Shown here piece by piece: positions 53,590 to 61,603 of a DNA stretch of 64,000 nucleotides. Each line of letters starts with the position of its first letter. The first letter of the stretch is position 1. The translations under genes and the position numbers were made by a program. Source of the DNA: Methylobacterium fujisawaense (GTDB lineage: Bacteria; Pseudomonadota; Alphaproteobacteria; Rhizobiales; Beijerinckiaceae); contig NZ_JACJIM010000006.1 of NCBI RefSeq assembly GCF_014138435.1, positions 1 through 64,000 on the forward strand, given 5' to 3'. The notes under the pieces were generated by a model. The model was not told the DNA's origin, did not search any database, and worked only from the letters and a program-made list of their open reading frames with translations.

Positions 53590-54269
53590 TGCACGCCGCG
53601 GTCGTCGTCTTCCCGGGTTCCAACCGCGAATCGGACGTCGTCCGGGCCCTGCGGCGATCCGGCGCGCAGGTGAGCCTCGTCTGGCACGCGGACCACGAAC
53701 TGCCCGCCGGCACCGACCTCGCCGTGCTGCCCGGCGGCTTCTCGTACGGCGACTACCTGCGCTGCGGCGCCATCGCCGGCCGGGCCGCCGCCATGGATGC
53801 GGTGCGGGCCCACGCGGCGCGCGGCGGACTCGTGCTCGGCATCTGCAACGGCTTCCAGATCCTGTGCGAATCCGGCCTTCTGCCCGGCGTGCTGATGCGC
53901 AACGTCGACCGGCGTTTCATCTGCCACCGCCAGACGCTCCGGGTCGAGCGCACCGACACCCGCTTCACCAGCGCCTACGCCCCGGGTCAGGTCATCGACG
54001 TCTGCGTCGCCCACGGGGAAGGCAATTACTTCGCCGATCCCGAGACGCTGGCGCGGATCGAAGGCGAGGGCCGGGTCGCCTTCCGGTACTGCGACGCCAC
54101 CGGCGCCATCACCGTGGAGGCCAACCGCAACGGCTCCCTCAACGCCATCGCGGGCGTCCTGTCGGAGACCGGGAACGTGCTCGGGATGATGCCGCACCCG
54201 GAGAACTTCGTCGAAGACCTGATCGGCGGAACCGACGGGCGCGGCCTGTTCGACAGTCTGGCGGCCTGA
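53589..54269 (+). CDS. purQ: Phosphoribosylformylglycinamidine synthase subunit PurQ
   Basis: A 226-residue glutaminase subunit that supplies ammonia for FGAM synthesis. Class-I triad: Cys86 (GICNGFQ), His203 and Glu205 (PHPEN). The start GGFSYGDYLRCGAIA motif fits PurQ. It overlaps purS by one base. The synthetase purL does not follow; the sRNA does. Confidence 0.93.
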   Translation: MHAAVVVFPGSNRESDVVRALRRSGAQVSLVWHADHELPAGTDLAVLPGGFSYGDYLRCGAIAGRAAAMDAVRAHAARGGLVLGICNGFQILCESGLLPGVLMRNVDRRFICHRQTLRVERTDTRFTSAYAPGQVIDVCVAHGEGNYFADPETLARIEGEGRVAFRYCDATGAITVEANRNGSLNAIAGVLSETGNVLGMMPHPENFVEDLIGGTDGRGLFDSLAA

Positions 54270-54319
54270 GATCACCGGCCGAAGATTTGTCTTAACTACC
54301 GATTAAGGTTTCCGGGGCA

Positions 54320-54427
54320 TAAAGAGGCATCCAGTGATCTGGATGTCGAGTTGGACATGTTCGTCCGCTCTGTTTTGATGCCTCCCTGATGACTCTTCGA
54401 GCCGCTCCATCCGGGGCGGCTTTTTTC
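54320..54427 (+). ncRNA. suhB/MmgR-like small RNA, copy 3 (variant)
   Basis: Three stem-loops as in copies 1 and 2: CCAG-TGAT-CTGG (54331-54342), GGAC-ATGTTC-GTCC (54353-54366) and the terminator GCCGCTCC/GGGGCGGC (54401-54420) with six T. Between the second and third lies TGATGCCTCCCTGATGACT, containing the CCTCCCT core. A possible long-range pair GAGGCATC/GATGCCTC (54324-54331 with 54377-54384) would hide that core, giving two alternative folds. It could also serve as the purQ terminator. Confidence 0.55.
54401..54426 (+). terminator. Rho-independent terminator after purQ / sRNA copy 3
   Basis: Eight-pair stem GCCGCTCC/GGGGCGGC with an ATCC loop, followed by six T. Confidence 0.85.
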
Positions 54428-54675
54428 TGCGCGGATGCCGGTGCGCGGATCGCGCGAGCCACGTCTTCCGGACCGCGCACGGCCGCTGCCGCGCCCCGGA
54501 GCCACGGCACGGACCCTGAATCGTCCAGGGCAGGCACCCTGATCCCACGCGGGAGGGGGACAGGATGAGGCCGGATCCGTGACCCTCGTCGAGGCCATGC
54601 CGCGGTTTCAGAACGCCGCTCCGGCGTCGGCGCTGCGCACGCTCGGGATCCGCAACAGAAAGCCCAGGCCGGGCG

Positions 54676-54735
54676 GACCCGACCTGGGCAGACTCGACCT
54701 GAGCAGACTCGACTTGGGCAGACCCGACTTGAGCG
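54676..54735. repeat. Four 15-bp tandem repeats
   Basis: Four contiguous units of the pattern GACYCGACYTGRGCA, between the third sRNA and the PBP1A gene. The rest of 54428-54759 shows no gene; one would expect the downstream end of the PBP1A transcript here. Confidence 0.85.
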
Positions 54736-54759
54736 GAGCGCGAGCCGGGACCGGTCGCC

Positions 54760-57192
54760 TTAGTACAATCCGCCGGCCTGCGCGGCCCGGTCGGGATCGG
54801 CCGGGACAGCCGCGGGGGCGGCCGCCTGGCCGCCGCCCGAGGACGACGGCGCCACGTAGGAATCCGCCGGTGCGGTACCGGGCTTGAACGCCTCCAGGAT
54901 GGTCCCGGCGCCCTCGCCGGACCCCGCACGGGTGCCGCTGGCGAGATTGATGCGGATCAGCTTGATCCCCGGGGGCACGCGGAACGGCGTCGGCGGCTTG
55001 TCCTTGAGGGCGGTCTTGAGGAACTCCAGGGCGATCGGCGCCGCCAGCCCGCCGCCGGTGGCGCGGTCGCCGAGCGAGCGCGGCTTGTCGAAGCCGATAT
55101 AGATGCCGACCGCCAGATCCGGCGAGAAGCCCACGAACCACGCGTCCTTGGCGTCGTTGGTGGTGCCGGTCTTGCCGGCGAGCGGCTTGCCGATCTGCTT
55201 CAGGATCGTCGCGGTCCCGCGCTGGACCACGCCCTCCATGATCGAGACCATCTGGTAGGCGGTCAGCGGGTCGAGCACCTGCTCGGAATCGTCCACCAGC
55301 TTCGGCTCGTCCTGGCCGGACCACTTCTCGGCGTCGCAGCCGATGCATTTGCGGTTGTCGTGACGATAGATGGTCTCGCCGATACGGTCCTGGATCCGGT
55401 CGATCAGGGTCGGCCGGATGCGCCGGCCGCCATTGGCCAGCATCGAGTAGGCGGTGACCATGCGCATCACCGTCGTCTCGCCCGCGCCCAGCGACATCGG
55501 AAGAACCGGCAGCATGTCGTCGTAGACGCCGAAGCGGCGGGCGTACTCGGCGATGAGCGGCATGCCGACATCCTTGGCGAGCCGCACCGTCATCAGGTTC
55601 TTCGAGTGCTCGATGCCGTAGCGCAGGGTGTGGGGGCCGCCGGACTTGCCGTCGTAGTTCGAGGGCGTCCAGGCCTCCTGGCCGGGGCCGGCCTCGATGG
55701 TGATCGGGGTGTCCTGGATGATCGAGGCGGGCGTGTAGCCGTTATCCAGCGCCGCCGAGTAGACGATCGGCTTGAACGAGGAGCCGGGCTGGCGCATCGC
55801 CTGGGTGGCGCGGTTGAACTCGGATTCGTCGTACGAGAAGCCGCCGACCATCGCGTGCACCCGGCCCGTATTCGGGTCCATGGCCACGATGGCGCCGGAG
55901 ACCTCGGGCTTCTGGCGCAGGCGGAACTGGCCGCGGCCGCCATCCATCGCCTCGACATAGACCATGTCGCCGGGCTGGAGATTGGCGCGGCCGGCCCAGC
56001 GCATGCCCTCGGGCGTGATCACGCCGGTCTCGCGGTCCTTGACCACCTGGCCGGAGGCCTCGCGCTTGGGCTGCAGGCCGATCTGCACGCCGCCGCCGCC
56101 ATTGCCCAGCACCACGGCGAGGCGCCACGGTGCCACGTCGCCCAGCGCCGGAACCTCGGCCGCCGCCATGCCCCAGTCGCGCCCGGTCAGGTCGACCTTG
56201 GTGACCGGCCCGCGCCAGCCATGGGCCTGGTCGTAGCGCACGAGGCCGTCGACCAGCGCCTTGCGGGCCCAGCCCTGCATCTTCGGATCGAGGGTCGTGC
56301 GCACCGAGAGGCCGCCCTCGTAGAGCTTCTTCTCGCCGTAGCGCTCGGAGATCTCGCGGCGGACCTCCTCGGTGAAGTAGTTGGCGTTGGCGGCGTTCGG
56401 GAAGGCGACGCGCGGGTTGACGCCGAGCGGCATCTTCTTGGCGGAATCCGCCTCCTCCTTGGTGATGTAGCCGTTCTCCGCCATCAGGCGGATGATCTCG
56501 TTGCGGCGGTCCAGCGCCGCCTGGGTCTTGCGGTAGGGGTGGTAGTTGTTCGGCCCCTTCGGCAGGGCGGCGAGGTAGGCCGCCTCGTTGATGGTCAGCT
56601 CGTGGACCGATTTTCCGAAGTAATCCAACGCCGCTGCCGCCACGCCGTGGAGGTTCCGGCCCGGCACGATCGTGCCGAGGAAGATCTCGTTGAGGTACAG
56701 CTCGAGGATCTTGTCCTTCGAGTAGGCCGCCTCGATCCGGAGCGCCAGCAGCGCCTCCTTGATCTTGCGGTCGTAGGTCTGCTCGGAGGAGAGCAGGAAG
56801 TTCTTGGCGACCTGCTGGGTGATGGTCGAGGCGCCCTGCCGCTTGCCCGACTTGGCGTTGGTCAGGAAGGCGCGCACGATCCCCTCGGGGTCGATGCCGC
56901 CGTGCTTGTAGAAATTCTTGTCCTCGGCCGACAGGAAGGCCGCGACGACGATCTTGGGCATCGCCTGGATCGGCAGGTACAGCCGGCGCTCGCGGGCATA
57001 TTCGGCGAGCAGCGAACCGTCCGCCGCGTGGACGCGGGTCATCACCGGCGGCTCGTAATTGGCGAGCGCCGCGTGGTCGGGCAGGTCCTGGCTGTACTTC
57101 CAGTAGAAGTACCCGCCCACCGCCGCGCCGACCACGAACAGCACCGCGCCAGCGCTGAACAGGATCCCGAAGAAACGAAGGATCAGACGCAT
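54760..57192 (-). CDS. mrcA: Penicillin-binding protein 1A
   Basis: An 810-residue bifunctional peptidoglycan synthase. One N-terminal membrane anchor (8-30), then the glycosyltransferase domain with catalytic Glu90 (SAEDKNFYKHGGID) and GASTITQQVAKN, an OB-like insert, and the transpeptidase domain with Ser471 (SSFK), SKN at 530-532 and KTGTT. The C-terminal 60 residues are low-complexity Ala/Pro/Gly. It lies 170 bp after amiC on the same strand. Confidence 0.95.
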   Translation of the reverse strand: MRLILRFFGILFSAGAVLFVVGAAVGGYFYWKYSQDLPDHAALANYEPPVMTRVHAADGSLLAEYARERRLYLPIQAMPKIVVAAFLSAEDKNFYKHGGIDPEGIVRAFLTNAKSGKRQGASTITQQVAKNFLLSSEQTYDRKIKEALLALRIEAAYSKDKILELYLNEIFLGTIVPGRNLHGVAAAALDYFGKSVHELTINEAAYLAALPKGPNNYHPYRKTQAALDRRNEIIRLMAENGYITKEEADSAKKMPLGVNPRVAFPNAANANYFTEEVRREISERYGEKKLYEGGLSVRTTLDPKMQGWARKALVDGLVRYDQAHGWRGPVTKVDLTGRDWGMAAAEVPALGDVAPWRLAVVLGNGGGGVQIGLQPKREASGQVVKDRETGVITPEGMRWAGRANLQPGDMVYVEAMDGGRGQFRLRQKPEVSGAIVAMDPNTGRVHAMVGGFSYDESEFNRATQAMRQPGSSFKPIVYSAALDNGYTPASIIQDTPITIEAGPGQEAWTPSNYDGKSGGPHTLRYGIEHSKNLMTVRLAKDVGMPLIAEYARRFGVYDDMLPVLPMSLGAGETTVMRMVTAYSMLANGGRRIRPTLIDRIQDRIGETIYRHDNRKCIGCDAEKWSGQDEPKLVDDSEQVLDPLTAYQMVSIMEGVVQRGTATILKQIGKPLAGKTGTTNDAKDAWFVGFSPDLAVGIYIGFDKPRSLGDRATGGGLAAPIALEFLKTALKDKPPTPFRVPPGIKLIRINLASGTRAGSGEGAGTILEAFKPGTAPADSYVAPSSSGGGQAAAPAAVPADPDRAAQAGGLY

Positions 57193-57362
57193 CCGGTGTT
57201 CCGCTCGTCGCTGGCCCGGCCGAATGCCGGAATCGGCTCATCCGGCGCGTGCGTCCGCTCTCGATGCGGTCAGCCCCCGGATGCTCCCGTCAGGCCCCTT
57301 CGGAATGCCGGTTTCGACGGCGGTGCGACGGGGCGTTCGGACGTCCCGTATCGACACGCATT

Positions 57363-58622
57363 CTATGGTGAAACTGGGGCGACAGCGGCCGAGCGGCGCA
57401 TGACCGTCGGACGCCCCAGGGTGGCGCGGTTGGTGAAGAACAGATCGATCGCCTTGGCCATGGAGCCGGTGACGCCCGCCCGCCACTCCGGCGATTGCAG
57501 CATCTCCAGGTCGCGCTTGCTGGAGAGATAGCCCAGCTCCACCAGCACGCTCGGCACGTCGGGGGAGCGCAGCACCACGAAGCGCGCCTCGCGGTGGGGC
57601 TTGGCGCTCATCTCGATCACGGGGGCGAGCTGGCCCATCAGCGTGCGGGCGAAGCCCGACGAGAAGCCGCGGGTCTCGCGCAGGGTCAGCTCCTGCAGGA
57701 TGTCGGCGATGTCCGGCGGCGCCTCGGCGGCGTCGGCGCCCGCGGCGGCGTCGGCCCGGTTCTCGCGCTCCGCGAGCTTGGCGGATTCGGCGTCCGTGGC
57801 CTTCTCGGCATTGGTGTAGATCGTGGCGCCCCGCACCTGGGGGGCCGCCGAGATCGAATCCGCGTGGATCGACACGAACAGGTCGGCCTTGGCCTCGCGG
57901 GCGAGGCGCACCCGGTCGGCGAGGGGCACGAACACGTCCCGGTCGCGGGTCATCCGGACCCGGTAGCGCCCGGCCGCCTCCAGCTTCTCCACCAGCGCCT
58001 GGGCGAAGCCGAACACGATATCCTTCTCGAACACGCCGCCCACCGCGATGGCGCCGGGATCGGTGCCGCCGTGGCCGGCATCGACCATGATCAGCGGGCG
58101 CTGGTCGGTCGGTTCCGGCGGGGCGCTGCGGGCCTGGGCGGGGGCGGGATCCGCGGCGGCCGCGGCCTTGCGGAAGGCGTCGCGGTCGGCGCGCTGGAGC
58201 GGGATCGTGAGCAGCACCGCGCCGTCGCGGGCCCGCGTCACCGACTCGATCCTGCCGACGGTGGCGGGGGCGGTGAGGTCGATCACGATGCGGGAGCGGC
58301 CTGGGGCGAACAGGCCGTAGCGGAAGGATTGGACGAGCCCGTCGCGGCGGCTGCCGGTCCCGGATTCCAGCTGGAAGTTGACCTCGGGCAGGTCGATCAC
58401 CGCCCGGTCCGGCCGCTCCATCACGAAGCCGCGGGCCTCGACGGCCCGGGACAGGGTCAGGGTCAGGCGCGTGCCGCCGGCCTGGCTCGCGAGGTCGGCC
58501 CCGATGGCGACGGCGGGCTTCTCGCCGTTCTGCGCGGCAACCGGCGCTCCCGCCAGGGCCGGCAGAAGCGCCACGGCCAGGCGAAGCCATGCGGTACGGA
58601 TCAGGCGCGCGCAGTTCGGCAT
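57363..58622 (-). CDS. amiC: N-acetylmuramoyl-L-alanine amidase (AmiC type)
   Basis: A 419-residue periplasmic amidase that splits peptidoglycan during cell division. Signal peptide 1-30; AMIN domain (about 35-135); Zn-dependent Amidase_3 domain (about 175-400) with His in VDAGHGGTDPG, Glu in EKDIVFGF, His in VSIHADS and Glu in VELGYLSS. A variable Ala-rich insertion (about 280-300) probably covers the active site, as in regulated amidases. Confidence 0.93.
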   Translation of the reverse strand: MPNCARLIRTAWLRLAVALLPALAGAPVAAQNGEKPAVAIGADLASQAGGTRLTLTLSRAVEARGFVMERPDRAVIDLPEVNFQLESGTGSRRDGLVQSFRYGLFAPGRSRIVIDLTAPATVGRIESVTRARDGAVLLTIPLQRADRDAFRKAAAAADPAPAQARSAPPEPTDQRPLIMVDAGHGGTDPGAIAVGGVFEKDIVFGFAQALVEKLEAAGRYRVRMTRDRDVFVPLADRVRLAREAKADLFVSIHADSISAAPQVRGATIYTNAEKATDAESAKLAERENRADAAAGADAAEAPPDIADILQELTLRETRGFSSGFARTLMGQLAPVIEMSAKPHREARFVVLRSPDVPSVLVELGYLSSKRDLEMLQSPEWRAGVTGSMAKAIDLFFTNRATLGRPTVMRRSAAVAPVSP

Positions 58623-58746
58623 CGGTCCGGTGTCGTTTCCCGTGCCCTCCGTTACGGCATGGGACCGACTTGGTTAACGGACGGTTGCCGCCGCCGGTTC
58701 GATCCGGGCGCCCGTGTTGCCGGGATGCGACAAGTCCCGCGCCGCT

Positions 58747-59322
58747 TCAGCGGTACGCGACCACGCGGCTCGTCTGACCGATGACCGTGACCCAGCAGGT
58801 CAGGGACGCGTCGGCGGCCCGCTGGACCTCGCCGACCTGCAGGCGAATCACCTCGGCCGGCGACCGGGCGCCCGAGAGCGCCCGCAGATGCGCCAGGGCC
58901 GCCTCGCCCTCGCCGCGCACGTAGCGGGCGATGGTCGAGCCGATCTCGACGACATCGAAGCGGTCGGGGGTGAAGACGATTCGGTCTGGGACGTCGACGG
59001 CGTCCGGCATCGGCGGGACGGCGATATCCGCCGCGGCACCGGCTTCGGGGACCGCCTGCGCGGCCGTCTCGGTCGGCCCATCGGCCGGCCCGTCGGCCGG
59101 CACCTCAGAGGCGGTCTCGGGCAGGACCGGGGTGGTCGCCGCGCACGCCGCCTGGGCCGGCTCGGCCTGCGGCTCGTGGGTCTCGACGGAAACGTCGCTC
59201 GCCGGCGCGGGTGCGTCCTCGGCGATCGGCGCAGGGCGGGTCTCGGCCGGGGCCGGCGCCTTCCGGAGCGGTTGGGGTGATCCGGCGGGGCGGCCTCCCC
59301 TCGGTCGACGCGGCTTTCCCAT
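58747..59322 (-). CDS. Phasin-like protein with Ala/Pro-rich N-terminus
   Basis: A 191-residue protein. Residues 1-110 are low-complexity Ala, Pro and Glu. Residues 115-191 (VVEIGSTIARYVRGEGEAALAHLRALSGARSP...) resemble the phasin-2 helical domain, which coats PHB granules. The resemblance is partial, so a granule role is a guess. AGGAGG precedes ATG 59322. It lies between amiC and the true phasin gene on the same strand. Confidence 0.6.
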   Translation of the reverse strand: MGKPRRPRGGRPAGSPQPLRKAPAPAETRPAPIAEDAPAPASDVSVETHEPQAEPAQAACAATTPVLPETASEVPADGPADGPTETAAQAVPEAGAAADIAVPPMPDAVDVPDRIVFTPDRFDVVEIGSTIARYVRGEGEAALAHLRALSGARSPAEVIRLQVGEVQRAADASLTCWVTVIGQTSRVVAYR

Positions 59323-59519
59323 CGCGCGATCTCCTCCTGTCGGCGTCAGGCCGTCCTGACGGAGCGGCGGCCGGAGGGTCGTGCGCAGCCGGCTCGCCCG
59401 CGGTGTCGGCCTCGGACCCGTGACGCCCGGGTGTCAGAGCCTCGGATCCGGTCGGCGCCGCGCGCCCTCCGGATCCCGTATCGCGTCCCCGATCGAGGAT
59501 CGGGGACGGCGCGCCGGCC

Positions 59520-59876
59520 TCAGCGGGCGGCGGCGTTCTGGGCGAGGGCCCCGTAATCCTTGGCCTGGGCCTGGAGCGCGGCGAACTGGCTGCGGACGAA
59601 CTCGGACTGGAGCTCGAACGCCTCGCGGAGATCCTTCGTGCGCACCAGCTTCTGGGCGAAGTCGAAGGTCGCGTTGGCGTTGGCCTGCGCGTGATCAAAC
59701 CCCTTCGCGACCGCGGCGGTCAGGGTCGACTGGAAGGTCTGACCCGAGGTCTGGACCTGCTCGGCGACCTTCACGGCGTTCGTCATCATGGTGCCGACAG
59801 CGGTCCGAGCCTGATCGACGCTCTTCTCGGCGAAGTCGCGCATCTCGGTCGGGATCTCGAAGTTCGGGGTCTGCAT
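59520..59876 (-). CDS. Phasin (PHB granule-associated protein)
   Basis: A 118-residue helical protein of the phasin family: FEIPTEMRDFAEKSVDQAR at the start, HAQANANATFDFAQKLVRTK, and ELQSEFVRSQFAALQAQAKD, all family blocks. Coats PHB granules. Two in-frame ATGs (59894, 59876) are possible; the inner is usual. A clear promoter with an internal dyad lies upstream. Confidence 0.88.
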   Translation of the reverse strand: MQTPNFEIPTEMRDFAEKSVDQARTAVGTMMTNAVKVAEQVQTSGQTFQSTLTAAVAKGFDHAQANANATFDFAQKLVRTKDLREAFELQSEFVRSQFAALQAQAKDYGALAQNAAAR

Positions 59877-59934
59877 CGATGTCTCCAGCAACATTCATGG
59901 AGCGGGACGCCGGATGCGTCCGCGTTGACGCGCT

Positions 59935-59964
59935 TCTATATGTTGCACCGCAACAAGAAGTCAA
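59935..59964 (-). promoter_or_regulatory. Phasin promoter with TTGC-N3-GCAA dyad
   Basis: On the minus strand TTGACT (59964-59959) and TATAGA (59940-59935) are 18 bases apart. Between them sits TTGC-GGT-GCAA (59953-59943), a dyad resembling the TGC/GCA sites reported for PhaR repressors. PhaR itself is not in the window. Confidence 0.55.
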
Positions 59965-60213
59965 GTGCATGCTTCGGGGGCCATGCAGGACCCGGAAGCC
60001 CGATAAAATGCAGATCCGATGATCTCGCACAGTCATCGCATCGCGGCTGCAGCCCCGATAGCAGATGGCGTGCAAGCTGCGCCATTTATCCGATCGGCCA
60101 AGATTGCCGATCCCGGCAAGAGGCCGCTTCGCAAAAAACGATCTGCCTGTCCAGAGCGGCACGAACGGATCGTGAATGCTTGTGGTATACCAGACGGGCC
60201 GGGCCGCCTCGGA

Positions 60214-61479
60214 TCATCGCGGCTGGGCCAGCGAATCCGGATGCTGCATCGCACCAGCCGCGGCTCCGGACAGACGGGCGTAGAGCCCCCGGAGCGCCGC
60301 CGCATGGGCGTCCAGGCCCATCGGCGCGGTGCGGAAGAGCCTGCGGGCCTCCGCCCCGAGCGACGCCGCCAGGGCGTCGTCCCGGAGCGCCGTGAAGGCC
60401 TCGGCGAGGGGCCCGACCTCCGGTGCGAGCACGAATCCGGTCCGGCCGTGCCGGACCTTCTCGGCGGCGCCGGAGCGGTCGGAGGCCACGACCGGGATGC
60501 CGGCCGCCAGCGCCTCGTAGACGGTGAGCGGGCCGGTCTCGTACCAGCGCGACGGCGCCGCCAGCGCCCGGGCGCGGGTCCGGAGCGTAGCCCAGACCGC
60601 CTCGGGCCTCTGCCATCCGATCACCTCCACGCCGTCCCGGGCACGCAGCTCCGCCTCCAGGGGGCCGGCGCCGATGAACAGGGCCGGAAGTCCGGCCCTC
60701 CGCGCGGCGTCGGCCACGAGGTCGGCGCCCTTCTCGCGGGTCAGGCGCCCCACATAGGCGATCGCGTCGCCGCGGGCGGGCGCGGCCGCGGGCCCCTCCG
60801 GAAGCCGGACGGGGTTGTCGATCCGATGATGCGTGAGGGCGTAGCCGCCGAGCAGAGCGCCCAGCCGCTGCCGGCTGGCGTCGCAGACATGGACGACGTG
60901 CAGCGGATGGTGCCGGCTGGCCCGACCGACGACCTGCCGCATCGCCGCGGCACGGGCGACCCGCACGAGCTTGTGCCCCCGGCTGCGGGGATCGCAGGGC
61001 GCCGCGAGGCAGGCGGCCGACAGGGGGGCGAGCCCGCAGGGCTCGGCCCGGTCGAAGCGGTAATAGACGCCGTTCGGGCAGGCCAGGGCGTAGTCGTGCA
61101 GCGTGACGACCAGCGGCACCCCGGTCTTCGACAGGACCGGAACGATCGCCGGCGACAGGGTCCGGGTCCATTGGTGCAGGTGGATACAGTCCGGCGGCGC
61201 GGCGAGGCCGGCGAGGGCCGCGGCGAGGCGGCGGGCGGCGGCGGCGTGCCAGATCCCGGCGGCGGCCGCCCGCGCGGCACCGAGCGACCAGATGTCGGGC
61301 AGGCCGAGATCGATCCGCTGGATCCCGGCATGGTCGAGGAGCGGATCGACGGCCCCCGAGATCGCCTGGATGTAGGTGACGGCGAGACCGGCCTCGGCGA
61401 GCCCGCGGGCCGATTCCAGCGCCACCTTCTCGGCCCCGCCGCTGGCGGCCGCGAACTCGGCCAGGATCACGACATGCAC
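60214..61479 (-). CDS. Family-4-like glycosyltransferase (copy A)
   Basis: A 421-residue GT-B glycosyltransferase. N-terminal acceptor half starting VHVVILAEFAAASGGAEKVA; C-terminal donor half with YVGRLTREKGADL and the E-x7-E motif (ETGPLTVYE). Transfers sugar from a nucleotide donor, probably for exopolysaccharide or lipopolysaccharide. GTG 61479 has GGGAGGG six bases before it. Paralogue of the divergent copy B, with the same length. Confidence 0.85.
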   Translation of the reverse strand: MHVVILAEFAAASGGAEKVALESARGLAEAGLAVTYIQAISGAVDPLLDHAGIQRIDLGLPDIWSLGAARAAAAGIWHAAAARRLAAALAGLAAPPDCIHLHQWTRTLSPAIVPVLSKTGVPLVVTLHDYALACPNGVYYRFDRAEPCGLAPLSAACLAAPCDPRSRGHKLVRVARAAAMRQVVGRASRHHPLHVVHVCDASRQRLGALLGGYALTHHRIDNPVRLPEGPAAAPARGDAIAYVGRLTREKGADLVADAARRAGLPALFIGAGPLEAELRARDGVEVIGWQRPEAVWATLRTRARALAAPSRWYETGPLTVYEALAAGIPVVASDRSGAAEKVRHGRTGFVLAPEVGPLAEAFTALRDDALAASLGAEARRLFRTAPMGLDAHAAALRGLYARLSGAAAGAMQHPDSLAQPR

Positions 61480-61603
61480 GGTGTCCCTCCCGGGGATCGC
61501 GTCGGTCTCGGGAGCCGGGAGGATGAAGGAGAGCGGTTTACGGGGGATCAACCGCGGCCGGATACAGATCTCTGCCCCGGATCAGAGCGGCGGAATTCCT
61601 GAC

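Noticed and set aside
54676..54735. Possible CRISPR array
   Set aside because: Units are 15 bp, contiguous and without spacers; this is a simple tandem repeat.
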